Of a stretch of DNA of 64,000 nt, positions 50,931 through 60,012 are shown piece by piece. The DNA is taken from NCBI GenBank assembly GCA_041676705.1, contig JBAYRL010000001.1:124001-188000 (forward strand), given 5' to 3'. Numbering within the stretch: position 1 is the stretch's first letter; the number at the start of each line of letters is the position of its first letter. A program made the translations under genes and the position numbers. The stretch comes from Acidimicrobiia bacterium. Lineage in GTDB: Bacteria > Actinomycetota > Acidimicrobiia > Acidimicrobiales > SKKL01. The notes under the pieces were generated by a model, which saw only the letters and a list, made by a program, of their open reading frames with translations, searched no databases and was not told the origin of the DNA.

Positions 50931-51950
50931 GTGAAGAGAGTAGGTATTATCGGTGCGTCGGGTTATACCGGTGCCGAGCTATTGAGGTTGTTGGCCACGC
51001 ATCCGGGCTTTGAAGTGGCCTTTGCCACCGGTGACAGCCAGGCTGGTAACGCGGTGGCAAGCTTGTACCCGTCACTGGCAGCTGCTTATCCGTCCCTCGT
51101 GTTCGAAGGTTGGGATCAGCGTCTCCTCGACCAAGTTGACCTGGTGTTTTTAGGTCTGCCACACGGAGCTTCGCAAAGTATTGTGCCCAGCCTGTTAGAT
51201 CGAAACATCCAAGTTTTGGATCTCTCTGCCGACTTTCGTCTGCCCGAGGCTGAGCTGTATGAGCGTTGGTACGGTGAAGCCCATAAAGTGCCGCAGCTGC
51301 TCGATCGTTTCGTGTATGGCCTGCCAGAACTATTTCGAGACTCAATTACCGGTGCCCAAAACGTTGCGGTGCCAGGGTGTTACCCAACGTCGGCCAATTT
51401 GGGTTTGGCACCTTTTGCTCGTGCCGGGGCAATTGAATTAAACGGCATCATTGTGGATGCCGTCTCGGGTGTTTCGGGCGCCGGTCGGCCACCAAAGCCA
51501 AACACTACGTTTTGTGCTGTTGATGAAAACTTCAACGCTTATGGACTCTTAGACCATCGCCACACCGCCGAAATCGATTTGGTGCTCGGCGCAACGGTTC
51601 TCTTCACGCCACATCTGGCGCCGATGAACCGTGGAATTTTGGCTACTTGTTACGCGAGGCCAACCGGTGGACTAGCAACTTCGGCCGATGCGCTAGAGCT
51701 CCTCCAAGAGTTCTATGCCGATGAACCATTTGTGGTTGTTTCCCCAAATTCACCTTCCACCAAGGCAACTTTAGGGGCCAACACGGCGCATATCACCGCC
51801 CGTATCGATCCTCGAACTGGCTGGTTAATGGTCATTACCGCCATTGACAACCTGGTAAAAGGCGCTTCTGGTCAAGCCATCCAATGCGCCAACATTCTCA
51901 ATAATTACGAAGAGACCTTAGGGCTGCCACGAGTTGGCCTTAATCCGTAA
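50931..51950 (+). CDS. argC: N-acetyl-gamma-glutamyl-phosphate reductase
   Basis: NADP-dependent third step of arginine synthesis. The 339-residue product begins VKRVGIIGASGYTGAEL (nucleotide-binding), with LGLPHGASQ, the catalytic Cys of VPGCYPTSA and the conserved SGVSGAGRPPKP. I start at GTG 50931, which gives the usual family N-terminus and sits 7 nt after the -10 box; GTG 50898 and ATG 50919 are in frame but lie inside the operator/promoter. No ribosome binding site is seen, which fits a leaderless message. Confidence 0.95.
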   Translation: MKRVGIIGASGYTGAELLRLLATHPGFEVAFATGDSQAGNAVASLYPSLAAAYPSLVFEGWDQRLLDQVDLVFLGLPHGASQSIVPSLLDRNIQVLDLSADFRLPEAELYERWYGEAHKVPQLLDRFVYGLPELFRDSITGAQNVAVPGCYPTSANLGLAPFARAGAIELNGIIVDAVSGVSGAGRPPKPNTTFCAVDENFNAYGLLDHRHTAEIDLVLGATVLFTPHLAPMNRGILATCYARPTGGLATSADALELLQEFYADEPFVVVSPNSPSTKATLGANTAHITARIDPRTGWLMVITAIDNLVKGASGQAIQCANILNNYEETLGLPRVGLNP

Positions 51951-51988
51951 GCCTACTTTTCGAGCCAATTTCATTTAGGAGATCGCAA

Positions 51989-53158
51989 ATGAGTGTGACC
52001 GCTGCTCGGGGCTTTATGGCCGCTGGGGCTGCTGTTGGCATTAAAGCTGGCGGTGAAAAAGATCTAGCGCTAGTTGCCACCGATGACCACCAACCGGTGC
52101 CCACCGCTGCTGTATTCACCCAAAACAAGATGACGGCGGCCCCGGTGGTTACCAGCCGAAAGCACTTAGAAACGACCGGGGGTATGGCCACCTCTGTGAT
52201 AATAAATAGTGGCAATGCCAATGCTGCGACAGGTCAAGCTGGTCTCGACCATGCCAAACGCATGTGTGATGGGGTGGCTCGACAACTATCAATTCCACCT
52301 GAACAGGTACTGGTCTGCTCCACCGGACTCATCAGTATTCCACTGCCAATCGAAGTAATAGAGGCAGGCATTCCGAACCTGACCCAATCATTAGGTGCCA
52401 CCGATCTCTCCGCCAGCGATGCTGCCACGGCCATCATGACCACCGATACCCATCCCAAAACATCGGTCGTCGAAAGCACCGGATTTGTGGTGGGAGGTAT
52501 GGCTAAAGGTGCCGCCATGTTGGCCCCCAATATGGCCACCATGTTGGCGGTGTTAACCACCGATGCCGAAGCAAGCCCCGACGAACTAAAAGCGGCCCTG
52601 GTAGCAGCTCTTCCAGTTTCTTTCAACGCCCTTAGCGTCGACGGTGCCACTTCAACCAACGACACCGTAATCTTGATGGCAAGTGGTCGTGCCGGTCGCG
52701 TTGACTACAAGGCCCTGCATGAGGCCGTCGCTAAGGTTTGTGCTGATCTGGCGGGTCAGATGGCTGGTGATGCTGAGGGCGCCACCAAGGTGGTACGACT
52801 TTGGGTAACCGGTGCTGCTAACAACGAGGAGGCGGCGGTGGCCGCCCGGCAGGTGGCTGAAAGCCAATTGGTTAAGTGCTCTTGGTACGGCCAAGACCCG
52901 TATTGGGGTCGGATCGCTTCAGAGTTGGGTTCAAGTGGTGTTGAATTTGACCCGAATCAGCTCACCATCACCTATGGCGGAACGTTGGTTGCCTCCGGGG
53001 GTGTTTCAATTGTGCATGACGAAGAAAAGGTACGGTCACATATGGCAGAACGCCACCTAGAAATTGTGGCTGACCTGGGGCTTGGCCAAGGCTCGGCAAC
53101 CATTTTGACCAACGATCTTACGCACGCCTACATCGACGAGAACATGGGTACCTCATGA
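51989..53158 (+). CDS. argJ: Bifunctional ornithine acetyltransferase / N-acetylglutamate synthase
   Basis: Recycles the acetyl group from N-acetylornithine to glutamate. The 389-residue precursor cleaves itself before the nucleophile Thr of LAPNMATML (T184), giving alpha and beta chains. Other conserved parts are VIINSGNANAATG, the oxyanion-region STGLI and SFNALSVDGATSTNDTV. An AGGAG site selects the ATG at 51989. Its TGA overlaps argB. Whether it also does the acetyl-CoA-dependent first step cannot be read directly. Confidence 0.95.
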   Translation: MSVTAARGFMAAGAAVGIKAGGEKDLALVATDDHQPVPTAAVFTQNKMTAAPVVTSRKHLETTGGMATSVIINSGNANAATGQAGLDHAKRMCDGVARQLSIPPEQVLVCSTGLISIPLPIEVIEAGIPNLTQSLGATDLSASDAATAIMTTDTHPKTSVVESTGFVVGGMAKGAAMLAPNMATMLAVLTTDAEASPDELKAALVAALPVSFNALSVDGATSTNDTVILMASGRAGRVDYKALHEAVAKVCADLAGQMAGDAEGATKVVRLWVTGAANNEEAAVAARQVAESQLVKCSWYGQDPYWGRIASELGSSGVEFDPNQLTITYGGTLVASGGVSIVHDEEKVRSHMAERHLEIVADLGLGQGSATILTNDLTHAYIDENMGTS

Positions 53159-54030
53159 CTCAAAACGCCATCAGCCCCGACATTAAAGCCGAAATCCTGC
53201 TCGAAGCACTGCCATGGATTCAGGAATTTCGCGACAAAGTCGTGGTGGTGAAATTCGGTGGCAATGCTATGGGCGACGAGGCGCTATCGCGGTCGTTCGC
53301 CCAAGATATCGTGCTAATGCATTCGGTGGGTATCAAACCAGTCGTGGTCCATGGAGGTGGCCCCCAGATTGGTGCCCTCATGAACCGACTAGGCAAAGAG
53401 CCCGAGTTCCGTGATGGTTTGCGTGTGACTGACGCTGAAACTCTCGACATTGCTCGGATGGTGTTGGTCGGTAAAATTAGCCGCGACATAGTGTCGTCGA
53501 TGAACGTTTATGGCCCTATTGCGGTAGGAGTTTCAGGTGAAGACGCCGGATTGATTACTGCTGGGGCGCGAAGCCCCGAGCTTGGTTTTGTAGGCGATGT
53601 GGTGGGTGTAAACCCCACCATTTTGCTGCGACTCTTAGCTGAGGGTTTAGTACCGGTTGTCTCAACCATCGGTGCCGATGACTCGGGCCAGGCCTATAAC
53701 ATCAATGCCGACACCGTCGCTGGTGCCATTGCCGTGTCGCTCGACGCCGAAAAAGTTGTTTACCTTACTGATATTGAAGGCTTGCGTTCTAACGTCGAGG
53801 ACGACAGTTCGCTCATCAGGCGCATCAGCTCGGCTGACTTGGCAGCACTGGTCGAATCAAAAGTCGTCACCGGCGGCATGATTCCCAAGGTGGCGGCATG
53901 TATTGATGCTGCCGAAGCAGGCGTTCGCTCAGCCCACATGGTCGATGGCCGGATTCCCCACGTATTGCTGATCGAAATTTTCACTAACCATGGGATCGGC
54001 ACCATGGTCACCAAGGAGGCCCCAAAATGA
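53155..54030 (+). CDS. argB: Acetylglutamate kinase
   Basis: Phosphorylates N-acetylglutamate; usually the arginine-feedback step. The 291-residue product has VVVKFGGNAMGDE, VVHGGGPQIG, the substrate Arg of FRDGLRVTD, GVSGEDAGLI and YNINADTVAGAIA. The N-terminal helix preceding the core (about residues 1-20, ILLEALPWIQEF) is the type found in hexameric, arginine-inhibited enzymes. Coupled by ATGA overlaps to argJ and argD. Confidence 0.96.
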   Translation: MTQNAISPDIKAEILLEALPWIQEFRDKVVVVKFGGNAMGDEALSRSFAQDIVLMHSVGIKPVVVHGGGPQIGALMNRLGKEPEFRDGLRVTDAETLDIARMVLVGKISRDIVSSMNVYGPIAVGVSGEDAGLITAGARSPELGFVGDVVGVNPTILLRLLAEGLVPVVSTIGADDSGQAYNINADTVAGAIAVSLDAEKVVYLTDIEGLRSNVEDDSSLIRRISSADLAALVESKVVTGGMIPKVAACIDAAEAGVRSAHMVDGRIPHVLLIEIFTNHGIGTMVTKEAPK

Positions 54031-55229
54031 GCCAAAGCAACCTCGCGGCCCAAACCCATGCCCAGGCTATGGGCAATACCGATCTCACGAGTTGTCCTTT
54101 TATGCCCACCTATGGTGCACCCTCTGTCATGTTTGTGCGGGGTGAAGGTTCGTGGTTGTGGGACCGTAACGGCAAGAAGTATCTCGACTTCCTATCTGGT
54201 TTGGCCGTTACCTCGCTTGGCCACGCTCATCCGGCGGTGGCCGAAGCCATCAGTCAGCAAGCCAATACGCTTTTGCATGTCTCCAACCTATTTGGCACCG
54301 AAGTTGGCCCCCAGGTTGCCGTCACGCTCGACCGGCTCTTGGGCGGTGACGGACAAGTGTTTTTCACGAACTCTGGCGCCGAAGCGAACGAAGCGGCTAT
54401 CAAGCTAGCCCGCAAGTGGGGCGGACATGGTCGTTACCAGATTGTTAGCGCCTATGGATCTTTCCACGGCCGTACCTTGGCTACTTTGCATGCCACTGGC
54501 CAACCAGCCAAATGGGAGGGGTTTACTCCGCTGCCAGATGGCTTCCGTCATGTGGCTTGGGACGATTTAGAGGCGCTCGATGCTGCTATTGATCCAAGTG
54601 TGGCTGCGGTTTTACTGGAACCAATTCAAGGTGAGGGCGGAGTGAACCCTGCTTCGTCCGAATATTTACAAGGTGTGCGTCGAATTTGTGATGAGCGTGG
54701 CGTGCTATTGATATTCGACGAGGTACAAACCGGCCTGGGGCGCACCGGCGAGTGGTTCGGGCACCAAGCAAGCGGGGTTAAACCCGACATTGTGAGCGTG
54801 GCCAAGGCTTTAGGCAACGGTATGCCCGTGGGTGCCGCCTGGGCACGCCGCGACGTTGCTCAGGCGTTCGAACCGGGTGACCACGGCACCACTTATGGCG
54901 GTCAACCGTTGGCTATGGCGGCGGCTCGGGCAGTACTGGCAGTGATGGAAGCCGAAAATGTACCCGTTCGGGCTAAACGCGCTGGCGCTTTACTCAGTGA
55001 GCAAGCACTTGCTTTGCCGGGGGTTGTCTCGGTGCGGGGTGCTGGCCTGCTGCTAGGTCTTGAGCTTGAAGGCGACATCGACGCCAAAATTGTGGCGGCC
55101 CAAGCGCTAGAGGCTGGCCTGGTAGTGAATGCTGTTACGCCAACCACCATTCGTTTGGCCCCATCGCTCTTAGTCACTGACGAGGAAATTCACACCGCAG
55201 TAAACGTTCTAGGCCAGGTAATTGGATGA
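54027..55229 (+). CDS. argD: Acetylornithine aminotransferase
   Basis: PLP-dependent class III aminotransferase forming N-acetylornithine. The 400-residue product has FFTNSGAEANEAAIKLARK, YGSFHGRTLATL, the PLP-ring Asp in LIFDEVQTGLGRTG and the Schiff-base Lys in VSVAKALGNGMPVGA. Length is typical. It overlaps argB and argF by 4 nt each. Confidence 0.96.
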   Translation: MSQSNLAAQTHAQAMGNTDLTSCPFMPTYGAPSVMFVRGEGSWLWDRNGKKYLDFLSGLAVTSLGHAHPAVAEAISQQANTLLHVSNLFGTEVGPQVAVTLDRLLGGDGQVFFTNSGAEANEAAIKLARKWGGHGRYQIVSAYGSFHGRTLATLHATGQPAKWEGFTPLPDGFRHVAWDDLEALDAAIDPSVAAVLLEPIQGEGGVNPASSEYLQGVRRICDERGVLLIFDEVQTGLGRTGEWFGHQASGVKPDIVSVAKALGNGMPVGAAWARRDVAQAFEPGDHGTTYGGQPLAMAAARAVLAVMEAENVPVRAKRAGALLSEQALALPGVVSVRGAGLLLGLELEGDIDAKIVAAQALEAGLVVNAVTPTTIRLAPSLLVTDEEIHTAVNVLGQVIG

Positions 55230-56119
55230 GACACTTTTTAGAAATCGACGATCTTTCGACTGAAGAGCTGTGGGAAGTGTTGCGGCTAGCGAAAGAAACC
55301 CATCCGGCCCCGGTGTTAGCCGGTCAGGGTGGAGCGTTACTCTTTGAGAAGCCATCACTTCGTACCCGCAATTCAATGGAGATGGCCACAGTGGCTCTAG
55401 GCGGTCACCCGATATCGGTTATGGCCGATGAGGTGGGCCTAGACACGCGGGAATCAGTTGAAGACGTGACTCGTACCTTGGCTGGGTATCACGCCTTTAT
55501 CGGGGCCCGAGTCTTCAATCACCAGCACCTTGAGCGCATGGTGGCTGTAAACCAGCTGCCCATTGTGAACTTGTTGTCTGATGCCGCCCATCCCATGCAG
55601 GCCTTAGCCGATCTTCTCACCATCGAAGACCACTTCGGTGCCCTAGACGTTTCGGTGGCCTATATCGGTGATGCCAATAATGTGGCGCGTTCGTTGGCCA
55701 TTGCCACCCTAATGACCGGTGGCACCTTCACAATTGCTGCCCCCGAGGACTATAGCTTCAGCGATTCTGATGCTGAATACATATCAAAGCATGGCCGCTT
55801 CACCCAAACCACCTCGCCGGCAGAGGCGGTTGTCGGAGCTCACGTTATCTACACCGATGTCTGGACCTCCATGGGTCAAGAAGTGGAACGTGCCGCACGT
55901 TTAGCGGCGTTCAGCAATTTCACGATCACAGAAACATTGCTCGAACATAGCGCTGCGAACTCCATATTCTTGCACTGCCTGCCCGCGCACCGCGGCGAAG
56001 AGGTGTCTGAAGCGGTACTTGAAGGTGAGCGTTCAAAAGTATGGGCACAGGCTGAAAATCGGATGCATGCTGCCCGAGGATTACTGTGGTGGTTAATGTC
56101 GCAGCAGAAAGGCGCTTAG
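55226..56119 (+). CDS. argF: Ornithine carbamoyltransferase
   Basis: Joins ornithine and carbamoyl phosphate to citrulline. The 297-residue product has the carbamoyl phosphate loop as SLRTRNSME in place of STRTRVSFE, then HPMQALADLLTI, the SMG ornithine loop in DVWTSMGQE and HCLPAHRGEEV. The Thr-to-Leu change in the first loop is moderate, and I recall similar loops in related actinobacteria. It depends on carbamoyl phosphate from the altered CarAB encoded 28 kb upstream. It overlaps argD by 4 nt. Confidence 0.95.
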   Translation: MRHFLEIDDLSTEELWEVLRLAKETHPAPVLAGQGGALLFEKPSLRTRNSMEMATVALGGHPISVMADEVGLDTRESVEDVTRTLAGYHAFIGARVFNHQHLERMVAVNQLPIVNLLSDAAHPMQALADLLTIEDHFGALDVSVAYIGDANNVARSLAIATLMTGGTFTIAAPEDYSFSDSDAEYISKHGRFTQTTSPAEAVVGAHVIYTDVWTSMGQEVERAARLAAFSNFTITETLLEHSAANSIFLHCLPAHRGEEVSEAVLEGERSKVWAQAENRMHAARGLLWWLMSQQKGA

Positions 56120-56122
56120 GCC

Positions 56123-56611
56123 ATGTCAGGCGTCAAAGGCCTTTCTAAAACGCAGCGCCAACATCGGATTGCTCGTCTCTTGGAATCAAACACGGTTTCA
56201 AGCCAAGAGCAGCTAGTCGAGCTTTTAGCTGACGACGGCGTTGCGATCACTAGGGCCACTATTTCTCGTGATCTGGAAGAACTGGGCGTGATCAAGGTCC
56301 GTGTTGGAGGCGCTAGTGCGGCTTATGCCATTCCTCATCGGGCAGTCGATCCGGCCCCGCCGCAGGATCATCTGCGGCGTGTGCTCTCCGATTGGGTGGT
56401 TGAAATCCAATCGTCGTTGAATCTCGTTGTGCTCACCACTCCTCCCGGTTCGGCCCATGTCGTAGCCTCGGCGCTAGATCGTTCTTCACTGGCTGGCTTG
56501 ATTGGCACGGTGGCTGGTGATGACACTGTGTTATGCGTGGCGTCTGAAGAGCTGGGTGGCCCAGGTTTGTTCGATGTTCTCTACGACCTCGCTGGTCTGA
56601 ATACCCCCTGA
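56123..56611 (+). CDS. argR: Arginine repressor
   Basis: Hexameric repressor that binds ARG boxes with arginine. The 162-residue product has the N-terminal winged helix (SKTQRQHRIARLLE, then ITRATISRDLEELG) and the C-terminal arginine-binding domain with GTVAGDDTVL. It lies between argF and argG, its usual actinobacterial place, so it can autoregulate through the argC operator. Confidence 0.95.
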   Translation: MSGVKGLSKTQRQHRIARLLESNTVSSQEQLVELLADDGVAITRATISRDLEELGVIKVRVGGASAAYAIPHRAVDPAPPQDHLRRVLSDWVVEIQSSLNLVVLTTPPGSAHVVASALDRSSLAGLIGTVAGDDTVLCVASEELGGPGLFDVLYDLAGLNTP

Positions 56612-56622
56612 AAGGATGTATC

Positions 56623-57972
56623 GTGACCGATCGGTCAGATGCTCGAGTCTTAACTTCTCTTCCCGTTGGCGAAAACGTGGGCATTGCGTTCTCTGGTGGT
56701 CTTGACACCTCGGCAGCTGTGGCTTGGATGCGCGAAAAAGGTGCCGTGCCCTATGCCTACACCGCCGATTTAGGCCAATACGATGAGCCTGATCTAGCTA
56801 GCGTGCCGCAACGTGCCCTTGAATATGGCGCCAAAGTGGCACGGCTTATCGATTGTCGTGAAGAGCTAGTGCATGAGGGTTTGGTGGCCTTGCAATGCGG
56901 GGCTTTTCATATCGCAACCGCTGGTAGAACGTATTTCAACACCACTCCCATTGGGCGTGCCGTAACTGGAACTTTGCTGGTTCGGGCCATGCAGGAGGAT
57001 GGGGTTGAGGTTTGGGGTGACGGCTCCACCTATAAGGGCAACGACATCGAGAGGTTCTACCGTTATGGGCTCTTAGTAAACGCTAATTTAAGAATCTACA
57101 AGCCGTGGCTTGATGCCGCGTTTGTGAATGAGCTTGGCGGGCGTGCCGAGCTTTCACAATGGTTGGCCGAGCGCTCGTTTGAATACCGCGATTCCGAAGA
57201 AAAAGCGTATTCCACTGACGCCAACATTTGGGGTGCGACCCACGAAGCCAAAGACTTGGAATCACTTGATACTGGCATGGAAATTGTGGCGCCAATCATG
57301 GGCGTTGCCCATTGGGATCAGACCATAACCATTGATGCTGAAGATGTTTCGATTCGCTTTCACGAAGGTTGGCCGGTGGCTATCAACGGGGTTGAATTCG
57401 AGGATCGGGTGGCTCTAGTTATGGAGGCCAACACCATTGGTGGCCGTCATGGCTTGGGTATGAGCGATCAGATTGAGAACCGCATCATTGAAGCCAAGAG
57501 TCGTGGCATCTATGAAGCCCCAGCTATGGCGCTGTTTCACATTGCCTATGAACGCCTGGTCAGTGCGATTCACAACGAAGACACAATTGATAATTACCGC
57601 ACTATGGGGCGTCGTTTGGGTCGGCTTATGTATGAAGGGCGCTGGTTCGATCCGCAGTCGCTCATGCTTCGAGAACCACTTCAGCGGTGGGTGGGTTCCA
57701 CCATCACCGGCGAGGTTACGTTACGACTTCGTCGTGGTGATGATTACTCGATTTTGAACACTGAAGGACCCAATCTTTCCTACTCCGGTGAGCGGCTTTC
57801 CATGGAACGCTCGGAAAGTGTGTTCAGTCCGTTGGACCGGATTGGCCAGCTCACCATGCGCAACCTTGATATTGAAGACTCTCGTCGTAAGCTCGGCCTG
57901 TACAGCAAAACCGGTGTTCTGGGTGGCGGCGACGATGATCTGGGTGTCTTAGGTTTGGAGTCGGGCCAATGA
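56623..57972 (+). CDS. argG: Argininosuccinate synthase
   Basis: ATP-dependent joining of citrulline and aspartate. The 449-residue protein is of the long subfamily also found in E. coli and Streptomyces: VGIAFSGGLDTSAAVAWM (P-loop-like), YFNTTPIGRAVTGT, WGDGSTYKGNDIERFYRYG, KAYSTDANIWGATHEAKDL. The GTG start at 56623 has AAAGGA about 7 nt upstream and lies 11 nt after argR. A 14-bp palindrome (TGACCGATCGGTCA) covers codons 1-5. It overlaps argH by 4 nt. Confidence 0.96.
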   Translation: MTDRSDARVLTSLPVGENVGIAFSGGLDTSAAVAWMREKGAVPYAYTADLGQYDEPDLASVPQRALEYGAKVARLIDCREELVHEGLVALQCGAFHIATAGRTYFNTTPIGRAVTGTLLVRAMQEDGVEVWGDGSTYKGNDIERFYRYGLLVNANLRIYKPWLDAAFVNELGGRAELSQWLAERSFEYRDSEEKAYSTDANIWGATHEAKDLESLDTGMEIVAPIMGVAHWDQTITIDAEDVSIRFHEGWPVAINGVEFEDRVALVMEANTIGGRHGLGMSDQIENRIIEAKSRGIYEAPAMALFHIAYERLVSAIHNEDTIDNYRTMGRRLGRLMYEGRWFDPQSLMLREPLQRWVGSTITGEVTLRLRRGDDYSILNTEGPNLSYSGERLSMERSESVFSPLDRIGQLTMRNLDIEDSRRKLGLYSKTGVLGGGDDDLGVLGLESGQ

Positions 57973-59360
57973 GCACTCTTTGGCACGGCCGCTTCGAGGC
58001 CGGTCCCGCTGAGGAGCTAATGGCGTACACGGTTAGCTTGCCGTACGACCAACGGTTATTTCCCGATGACATCGCGGGAAGCAGGGCTCACGTGCGAGGG
58101 TTGGGCCGCTCGAAGCTACTGGACGAAGACGAGGTCAGCGCCATCCTAGAGGCGTTAGCCGCCACCGAAGATGAGTTGCGGCTGGGTACTTTCGTTTTTG
58201 TTGATGCCGATGAAGACATTCACACCGCTATCGAACGACGGGTGACTGAAATTGCGGGGCCGGTGGGAGGGAAGCTTCACACCGGCCGCAGCCGCAATGA
58301 TCAAGTTGCCACCGACCTACGGCTTTTTACCAAGCGAGCTTTGGGTCTAGTGGCCTCCCGAATTCTCGATTTGCAAGACGTTCTCTTTGGCCAAGCTCAA
58401 AAGGCTGGTGACGCGTACCTGCCTGGCTACACACATTTACAACGGGCCCAACCCGTACTTTTGGCCCATCATCTGATGGCGCACGCTTGGACTTTGGCCC
58501 GTGATTTTGATCGTCTGGTCGATACCTACCAGCGCCTTGATGTGTCGCCGCTTGGGGCTGGGGCGTTGGCTGGTTCCTCGTTACCACTCGATCCTGAAAC
58601 CGTAGCTTCTGATATGGGTTTTGCCCGGGTCTTTGATAATTCGCTCGATGCCGTTAGCGACCGCGATTTTGTGGCCGAAACACTTTTCGATCTGACCCTC
58701 GTTGGACTTCACCTGTCTCGCATTGGCGAAGAAATTGTGTTGTGGTCGAGTGAAGAGTTTGGTTTCTGTCGACTCGACGATGCTTACTCCACTGGCTCCT
58801 CCATGCTGCCTCAAAAGAAAAACCCCGATATTGCCGAGTTGGCACGGGGTAAATCAGGACGTCTCATCGGAAATCTGACCGGCTTTCTAGCCACTTTGAA
58901 GAGCTTGCCATTGGCCTACAACCGTGACCTCCAGGAAGACAAAGAACCGCTCTTTGACAGCGTCGACCAGGTGCTCTTGGGTCTGGGCGCCATGAGCGGT
59001 TTGTTGTCAACGGTTACTTTTAATCATCAGAAGATGGCCCAATCGGCCGATGCTCCCACTACAGCGGCAACCGATCTCGCTGAGTTTCTCGTGGTTGGTG
59101 GCATTCCATTTCGTGAGGCACATGCCGTGGTGGGTGCCTTAGTGCGAGAGAGCCTTGATCACGGCCGTGACCTGGCCGAGTTGGTGGCGGATCACCCACT
59201 TCTTGGGTCCGAGGCTACGCAACTTCTAGAACCAGGCAGCGCCGCTAAACGTCGCACGACCCGCGGTGGGGGAGGGCCTCAACCTGTCGTGGCTCAAAAG
59301 GTCCGCTTACGAGAGCGTTTGGAACTCGATCGACAGCGGCTTAACCAAGTCTTTGCCTAG
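57969..59360 (+). CDS. argH: Argininosuccinate lyase
   Basis: Final step of arginine synthesis, releasing fumarate. The 463-residue product of the fumarase/aspartase superfamily has LHTGRSRNDQVATDLRLF, YTHLQRAQPVLLAHH and the signature loop GSSMLPQKKNPD with the catalytic Ser. It overlaps argG by 4 nt. It ends the arginine operon; mpg follows 9 nt later. Confidence 0.97.
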   Translation: MSTLWHGRFEAGPAEELMAYTVSLPYDQRLFPDDIAGSRAHVRGLGRSKLLDEDEVSAILEALAATEDELRLGTFVFVDADEDIHTAIERRVTEIAGPVGGKLHTGRSRNDQVATDLRLFTKRALGLVASRILDLQDVLFGQAQKAGDAYLPGYTHLQRAQPVLLAHHLMAHAWTLARDFDRLVDTYQRLDVSPLGAGALAGSSLPLDPETVASDMGFARVFDNSLDAVSDRDFVAETLFDLTLVGLHLSRIGEEIVLWSSEEFGFCRLDDAYSTGSSMLPQKKNPDIAELARGKSGRLIGNLTGFLATLKSLPLAYNRDLQEDKEPLFDSVDQVLLGLGAMSGLLSTVTFNHQKMAQSADAPTTAATDLAEFLVVGGIPFREAHAVVGALVRESLDHGRDLAELVADHPLLGSEATQLLEPGSAAKRRTTRGGGGPQPVVAQKVRLRERLELDRQRLNQVFA

Positions 59361-59369
59361 GAAGATGGC

Positions 59370-59954
59370 GTGGCTGATCTAGAAATACTGTCTCGTGAAA
59401 GCCTGGCTCGTCCGGCCCTAGAAATAGCGCCCTTCTTGTTGGGCAAGGTGTTCGTGGTGGGCGAGCGCGCTGGTCGAATTGTGGAGGTGGAAGCCTACGC
59501 TGGCCGACACGATCCGGGCAGTCACGCTTATCGTGGTATGACACCCCGTACCGAGGTCATGTTTGGGTCGGCGGGCCATCTGTACGTGTATTTCACCTAT
59601 GGCATGCATTTTTGTGCCAACGTCGTGGGTGGCGAGGTTGGCGAAGCACAAGCTGTCCTACTGCGTGCTTTGGCACCCATGCAAGGATTACCCGAAATGC
59701 GAGCGGCCCGCCCCAAAGCCAAGCGCGATATTGATCTTTGTAACGGTCCCGCCAAACTTTGCCAGGCTCTTGGTATCGACCGTGCTTTTAACGGCGCCGA
59801 TGTGGTGGGTGGCGACCAGCGGCTGTTTCTCGCCGACGACGGTTTTGTGCTGCGAGATCCACCGATGGTTTCAACCCGAATTGGGCTCTCGGCTGGTGCC
59901 GATTTACCGTGGCGGTTTTATATCGAAACTGATCCCCACGTTTCACGCCGATAA
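59370..59954 (+). CDS. mpg: 3-methyladenine DNA glycosylase (AAG/MPG family)
   Basis: Base-excision repair enzyme removing alkylated purines. The 194-residue product has the family motifs LLGKVF, IVEVEAYAG (with the catalytic Glu), GSAGHLYVYFTYGMHFCANVV and NGPAKLCQALGID. GGAAG lies about 8 nt before the GTG start. Position between argH and tyrS is conserved in actinobacteria. A long overlapping reading frame on the same strand belongs to the next gene's frame and is not a rival here. Confidence 0.93.
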   Translation: MADLEILSRESLARPALEIAPFLLGKVFVVGERAGRIVEVEAYAGRHDPGSHAYRGMTPRTEVMFGSAGHLYVYFTYGMHFCANVVGGEVGEAQAVLLRALAPMQGLPEMRAARPKAKRDIDLCNGPAKLCQALGIDRAFNGADVVGGDQRLFLADDGFVLRDPPMVSTRIGLSAGADLPWRFYIETDPHVSRR

Positions 59955-60012
59955 CAGTCAACAAGATTCAATTCGGGTCATTAAATTAGGCCACTTTCGC
60001 GAAGGTTTATCA

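Noticed and set aside
55226..55420. ArgF STRTR loop reading SLRTR
   Set aside because: Arg residues are kept and similar loops occur in related carbamoyltransferases.
56624..56637. 14-bp palindrome TGACCGATCGGTCA at the start of argG as an operator
   Set aside because: It lies within codons after a good ribosome binding site, does not match the ARG-box form, and a few such palindromes are expected by chance in 64 kb.
59563..60012. A long open frame that would fuse about 150 residues upstream to the NUDIX protein
   Set aside because: This stretch is mpg read in another frame; its translation has no NUDIX-like pattern, while mpg shows clear motifs.
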